The notes under the pieces: model-generated
Told to the model about the DNA's origin: nothing
Database searches by the model: none
What the model saw: only the letters and a program-made list of their open reading frames with translations
Program-made: the position numbers and the translations under genes
From: Chordicoccus sp045112155
GTDB lineage: Bacteria > Bacillota > Clostridia > Lachnospirales > Lachnospiraceae
Length of the DNA: 64,000 nucleotides
Assembly (NCBI GenBank): GCA_045112155.1
Contig: JBGUHN010000070.1
Span: 62,001 to 126,000, forward strand
Reading direction: 5' to 3'
In this document: piece after piece, positions 60,183-64,000 of the stretch
Layout: the number at the start of each line of letters is the position of its first letter
How positions within the stretch are numbered: position 1 is the stretch's first letter

Positions 60183-61556
60183 ATGAAGATATGTCCAAAA
60201 TGTGGGAACCAGTGCAATGATACAGATGAATTCTGTTTCATGTGCGGAACTAAATTCGAAGTTCCCAGGGAACCGGAACCGAAAAAACAGATGAAATTTT
60301 GCATGAGCTGCGGAAAAGAACTGATCCCCGGAGCGGCTTTCTGCATGGAATGCGGTACACCTGTCGGTTCAGTCGGAAAGAGCCAACCGGTGGTAGAACA
60401 TCAGCGTCGCCAGGTGCTTATGGGAGGCAGCGGTGCCGGCATGCTGGATGAAGACGCGACTGTGGCTGTCCGCGGAGCGCAGACACGAAATGCGGTAAAG
60501 TATCCGGACAGAGACAGTTCAACCGTTTCGCTGAAGGTCAATGCCCGGAACATTCCGGTGCCTAATGTCCCGGCAGCGCCGGACCCGGGAGTGCCGGCAG
60601 CATCAGCGCCGTCGGGAAATTCTTCTATATATATTGTGGAATTCCTGAGTGCTCTTTTTAAAGGTCACAACATTCCCGTCATTATCTATATGCTCATGAA
60701 TGTTGTCTTCATAGCTGCATTTTGCTTCCTTATATTCCCGGATGTGAGAATCGCAATACCGGTAGGTCTTGTTGTGTATATCCTCTCTCTCGCAATTGCC
60801 CTGTCCCCTATCGGCGAGAGTATTCTGAGGTTCCAGACCCATTGTTCTCCTCTGACGGATGACGCGGTCATTCAGAGAATCATGCCGATCTTTAACGAGG
60901 CGAAACGCAGGGCTCAGATTACAGCGAATTCAGAAGGCAGGACCATCCCCGACGATATAGAGCTGTTCTATAATGATGACCGGGGGGTGAATGCATTTGC
61001 AACCGGTAGAAAAACAATCTGCTTTACAAAGGGAATTCTGGCTGCGGACGATGAAATGCTGCTTGCGACATTTGAGCATGAGTTTGGTCACATTGCTCAC
61101 CACGATACGGATTCGATTCTCCTTATAACTGTAGGGAACCTTATTTTCTCGGCCATTATAACGTTCTTCAGGATCGGCATTTTGGTGTGGGATGTAATTT
61201 GCAAAATTGTGGGCATCTTTACCGGCGGAGATGAGGGAATTTTCATGATTATCATGGGTTCGCTCTCCAGCTTCCTCACTTTGATTTTTATTAATCTTTT
61301 CATGACTGTCTGGACCGGAATAGGTAATCTGCTGGTCCTGAAGACGAGCCGGAGCCAGGAGTACAAAGCGGATGAGTTTGCATTCAAATGCGGCAAGGGA
61401 CGAGAGCTGCAGGCCATGCTGACATTCCTTGAGGGCGGTAATCTGGCAAAATCGAGCGGACTCTTTGCCACGTTGAAAAGTTCACATCCTCATACTGCGG
61501 ACCGCATCGCTGCTCTGCAGCAGCTGGAGGCGAGTTCGGTGCCGGTGGTGAGATAA
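60183..61556 (+). CDS. M48-family membrane metallopeptidase with zinc ribbons
   Basis: A 457-residue protein. Two N-terminal zinc ribbons (CPKCGNQCNDTDEFCFMCG; CMSCGKELIPGAAFCMECG), a linker, two membrane helices (about 160-210), then an M48 (HtpX-like) peptidase domain: FEHEFGHIAHHD (HExxH about 298-302), a hydrophobic hairpin (about 315-385) and the third ligand Glu in SQEYKADEFAFKCG. The metal site is complete. The active site faces the cytoplasm, where HtpX-type enzymes cut misfolded membrane proteins. Ribbon plus M48 is unusual compared with classical HtpX. It is the last gene of the operon. Confidence 0.92.
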   Translation: MKICPKCGNQCNDTDEFCFMCGTKFEVPREPEPKKQMKFCMSCGKELIPGAAFCMECGTPVGSVGKSQPVVEHQRRQVLMGGSGAGMLDEDATVAVRGAQTRNAVKYPDRDSSTVSLKVNARNIPVPNVPAAPDPGVPAASAPSGNSSIYIVEFLSALFKGHNIPVIIYMLMNVVFIAAFCFLIFPDVRIAIPVGLVVYILSLAIALSPIGESILRFQTHCSPLTDDAVIQRIMPIFNEAKRRAQITANSEGRTIPDDIELFYNDDRGVNAFATGRKTICFTKGILAADDEMLLATFEHEFGHIAHHDTDSILLITVGNLIFSAIITFFRIGILVWDVICKIVGIFTGGDEGIFMIIMGSLSSFLTLIFINLFMTVWTGIGNLLVLKTSRSQEYKADEFAFKCGKGRELQAMLTFLEGGNLAKSSGLFATLKSSHPHTADRIAALQQLEASSVPVVR

Positions 61557-61924
61557 AAACCGGCAACAGTTCGGACAGGCTGTAACGCACGTCCGGAATC
61601 CGGCACAAACATCATCTTCATCGAAAAACGCGGGTCCTACCCTGTGAACTTGCGTAGGCGACAAGCCGCCTACGCGATTTCTCGGTCGGACCCGCAATGT
61701 TTTTCTTATGAAGATGGATGCTTTGCACCGGAAACGAACTGAAGAACAACCTGTCTGAACTGTTGCTTTCCATACAATGTATTTAGTTTCACAGAGACCT
61801 TGTCTCAATTCAGTTCTTGTGGTACAGTTTTGTCTCAGAACATAACCAAGATATAAGTACAGAGAATGCCCTGAATGAAAGGTGCTTCTGACTGCAAAAC
61901 GCGTCATAAAGCGGAGAGGTATTT
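61557..61924. other. Gap of 368 bp with a 203-bp inverted repeat
   Basis: No coding frame with a ribosome site. The left part is filled by the hairpin element at 61563-61765. The right part (61766-61924) is the leader of the amidohydrolase gene; no clear -35/-10 pair was found there. Confidence 0.6.
61563..61765. repeat. 203-bp imperfect palindrome (long hairpin element)
   Basis: It starts six bases after the M48 stop. Paired segments from outside to centre: CAACAGTTCGGACAGG / CCTGTCTGAACTGTTG, CCGGCACAAA / TTTGCACCGG, CATCTTCAT / ATGAAGATG, AAAAA / TTTTT, GCGGGTCC / GGACCCGC, GCGTAGGCG / CGCCTACGC, with a 6-base loop at 61661-61666. The arms stay in register over about 100 bp each, so this is one large hairpin rather than several. 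It may be a miniature inverted-repeat element or a structured RNA/terminator. Confidence 0.8.
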
Positions 61925-63199
61925 ATGAATTATAAGATTACCGGCGGGCAGGTCATGACATATGAGAACGGTGTCCTGGCCATCGAAAAGAAAGACATTT
62001 ATGTTGTTGGTGATACGATCCGGTTCACCGCGGACGAGACATCCGAAAACTTTGAGGTCGTCGATGCAGGCAGCTGCCTTGTCATGCCTGGCCTCATCAA
62101 TATGCACACACATGCGTATATGACAATTATGCGCAACTATGCCGATGACGTCGACTTTGACGAGTGGCTCTTTAAAAGAGTCATGCCCGTCGAGGACACA
62201 CTGCCGAAGGAAGGCGCTTACTGGACCAACCTTCTGGCCATGATGGAGATGCTGCGCACCGGCACGACCTGCTTTGTCGACATGCATATGTTCCACGAGC
62301 AGTCCTGCAGGGCAGCGAGCGAGGCGGGTGTCCGCGGCTATATCGGAAGAGGTCTGGTCGGAGAGGACCTGTATGCGGATGGCTGGAGCCGCTTTTCCCA
62401 GGCAATCGAGGAGAAGGAAAAATATGAGGGTGATCTGCTGAAGTTCATCCTTTCGCCCCACGCGATCTACAGCTGCGGGACGAAGCTTCTCACTCAGATC
62501 GTTGAGGAATCGGAGAAGCGCGGGATGCTGCGCCAGACGCATTTGTCCGAAAGCCTTAATGAGGTGGATAATTGCAGGAAGCAGCACGGAAAGACACCGG
62601 TCGCGTACCTGAATGACCTCGGATTCCTGAGTGACCACACGATCCTTGCCCACTGTGTCCAGATGCAGGATGATGACATCGACATTATTGCGCGCAGCGG
62701 TTCAACTGTCGTCACGAATCCGGCTTCGAACGCGAAGCTTGGCAATGGATTTGCGCCTGTCTGCAATTTTGCAAATGCAGGCATCAACGTAGCCATCGGC
62801 ACCGACGGGACCTGCAGCAACAATACGCTGAATATGTTCCGTGAAATGGGGCTTGTCTCCCTGATTCACAAGGGTGTGCAGAGAAGCTCGACGGCAGCTC
62901 CGGCGGATCAGGTGGTTCGCATGGCTACGGTCAACGCTGCTCGTGCCCTCGGGAGGAGCGGCGAGCTCGGCGAGATCAGCGACGGCGCTAAGGCGGATCT
63001 GGTATTCGTCGATCTCACGGAGCCGTCCATGTTCCCGGCCAACAATATCATGTCGTCTCTGTGCTATTCGGCAAACGGATCCGAAGTGAAGTCCGTCATG
63101 ATCGGCGGAAAATTCGTCATGAGAAATCGGGAATTTGCAACAATCGACGCGGAACGTGTCAGATATGAAGTGCAGAAGATGGTGGATACATATCTGTGA
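61925..63199 (+). CDS. mtaD: Amidohydrolase, 5'-methylthioadenosine/S-adenosylhomocysteine deaminase family
   Basis: A 424-residue metal-dependent deaminase of the TrzN/MtaD/SsnA group. Metal motif MHTHAYM, HLSES (QTHLSESLNEVD), HCVQM and GTDGTCSNN are all present, giving four His and one Asp. It should turn SAH, MTA or adenosine into inosine derivatives in the cytoplasm. The next gene encodes adenosylhomocysteinase, so a joint role in SAH/methionine recycling fits well. RBS AGAGG 8 bases before ATG. High GTC/CTC codon use, like carB and unlike the island between. The symbol is by family; guanine or other deaminase activity cannot be ruled out. Confidence 0.87.
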   Translation: MNYKITGGQVMTYENGVLAIEKKDIYVVGDTIRFTADETSENFEVVDAGSCLVMPGLINMHTHAYMTIMRNYADDVDFDEWLFKRVMPVEDTLPKEGAYWTNLLAMMEMLRTGTTCFVDMHMFHEQSCRAASEAGVRGYIGRGLVGEDLYADGWSRFSQAIEEKEKYEGDLLKFILSPHAIYSCGTKLLTQIVEESEKRGMLRQTHLSESLNEVDNCRKQHGKTPVAYLNDLGFLSDHTILAHCVQMQDDDIDIIARSGSTVVTNPASNAKLGNGFAPVCNFANAGINVAIGTDGTCSNNTLNMFREMGLVSLIHKGVQRSSTAAPADQVVRMATVNAARALGRSGELGEISDGAKADLVFVDLTEPSMFPANNIMSSLCYSANGSEVKSVMIGGKFVMRNREFATIDAERVRYEVQKMVDTYL

Positions 63200-63377
63200 A
63201 ATGATCTGGATCGGGTCTTGAACATGATATGAATTCCGTGTCTGGCCTTGGAGCGAGATTATAACAGCTGACTATGGCCTGTATACTACACTGAGAATCA
63301 CGAGCTGGACTTAAAATAGTAGCTGAATGTACTGTTTTGAGAAGCTCCTGCAGATAAGAAAAGAAAGGTAAATCACA

Positions 63378-64000
63378 TGAGCAATATTAAAGATGCATCC
63401 CTTGCACCGTCAGGAAGAAAGAAAATCGAGTGGGTAAGATCCTTTATGCCGGCTCTCTCCAAAATTGAGGAGCAGTTCGAGAGAGAGCAGCCGTTCAAAG
63501 GCATGCGCATCGCTGTCTCCGTTCACCTTGAAGCCAAGACCGCCAATCTGGGTCTGGTCCTAAGGAAGGGCGGCGCCGAAGTTTATCTCACAGGCTGCAA
63601 TCCGCTGTCCACACAGGATGACGTGGCTGCGGCAGTCGCGGAAATGAGAATTGAGACATTCGGTAAGTACGGTGTCAGCCCGGAAGAATATGAAGATCTG
63701 CTGGCAGAGACTCTTGCCTGCCATCCGCACCTCATCGTCGATGACGGCGGCGACCTGATCAACTTGCTTGGCGGAAGGTGCAAGGAATACGCAGACCAGC
63801 TCATCGGCGGCTGCGAGGAGACAACGACAGGCATTCATCGTCTGAAGGCACGTGAGCGCGAAGGCATCCTTCCCTGCCCGATGATGGCTGTCAACGATGC
63901 CAAGGCAAAGCATTATTACGATAACAAGTACGGCACAGGCCAGTCGGTCTGGACCGCGATCATGGATACGACCAACCTGATCGTTGCCGGCAAGACAGTC
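63378..64000 (+). CDS. ahcY: Adenosylhomocysteinase (5' part)
   Basis: The gene runs off the right edge; 207 of about 420 residues are present. The enzyme splits S-adenosylhomocysteine into adenosine and homocysteine with tightly bound NAD. N-terminal landmarks are seen: RIAVSVHLEAKTANL, GAEVYLTGCNPLSTQDDV, DDGGDL, EETTTGIHRL, and the nucleotide region VNDAKAKHYYDNKYGTGQS (normally VND...K..FDN.YG). The start ATG has GAAAGG upstream. It follows the SAH/MTA deaminase gene by 178 bases. Confidence 0.95.

Noticed and set aside
63200..63377. Riboswitch for SAH before ahcY
   Set aside because: I could not find the conserved SAH-riboswitch core by eye in the 178-base leader.

Overview
The window looks like the chromosome of an anaerobic Gram-positive bacterium of the Clostridia, probably Lachnospiraceae. 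The pointers are a rubredoxin-first rubrerythrin, strong AGGAGG ribosome sites, lipoprotein signals, and a WXG100/EssC type VII secretion (T7SSb-like) locus. No rRNA, tRNA, transposase or CRISPR array was seen. Housekeeping genes frame an accessory block of about 56 kb. On the left are the 3' part of carB, a ketopantoate-reductase-like gene, an SDR oxidoreductase and a rubrerythrin (1-5.0 kb). On the right are an amidohydrolase of the MTA/SAH deaminase family and the start of adenosylhomocysteinase (61.9-64.0 kb).

Region 5.2-18.8 kb codes for cell-envelope and signalling proteins: an M15 peptidase lipoprotein, an amidase_3 protein whose first zinc ligand is changed, an NlpC/P60-like lipoprotein, a PP2C phosphatase, two Ser/Thr kinases, and a series of proteins built as zinc ribbon - one membrane helix - outside domain (glycan-binding-like, NPCBM-like, YARHG-like).

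Region 18.6-32.1 kb is the secretion core: a 44-residue membrane protein, two WXG100 proteins, a 1679-residue EssC-type ATPase with an FHA domain, a LytTR regulator with an atypical receiver, a 222-residue protein of unknown function, a YukD/EsaB ubiquitin-like protein, four more WXG100-like proteins, an FHA-FHA-ABC transporter fusion and a polytopic zinc-ribbon protein. EsaA, EssA and EssB were not found. Two promoter regions in this core carry pairs of LytTR-like boxes with the same 21-bp period and the same distance to a -10 element, so the LytTR protein may control both halves.

Region 32.1-53.3 kb starts with two decayed genes (a channel fragment and a kinase with its centre deleted) and then holds nine related genes for membrane-anchored TPR proteins with interchangeable C-terminal domains (SPOR-like, SH3-like, YD-like, FG-GAP-like). 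Among them are a zinc-ribbon Ser/Thr kinase with a DUF6273-like sensor and a minus-strand operon. That operon encodes a WXG100-like domain fused to an HExxH metallopeptidase, which is a likely secreted effector, and a tightly coupled upstream partner. A convergent 0.76-kb gap at 45.7-46.5 kb holds 108-bp tandem hairpin repeats between two related terminators.

Region 53.6-61.6 kb is a separate operon: a YARHG zinc-ribbon protein, a large coiled-coil membrane protein, a zinc-ribbon protein with Glu/Pro repeats, two small unknown proteins, a Ycf46-like AAA+ ATPase and an M48 metallopeptidase. It is followed by a 203-bp near-perfect inverted repeat. Overall the block reads as a phospho-signalling (kinase, phosphatase, FHA) secretion and envelope-sensing island.
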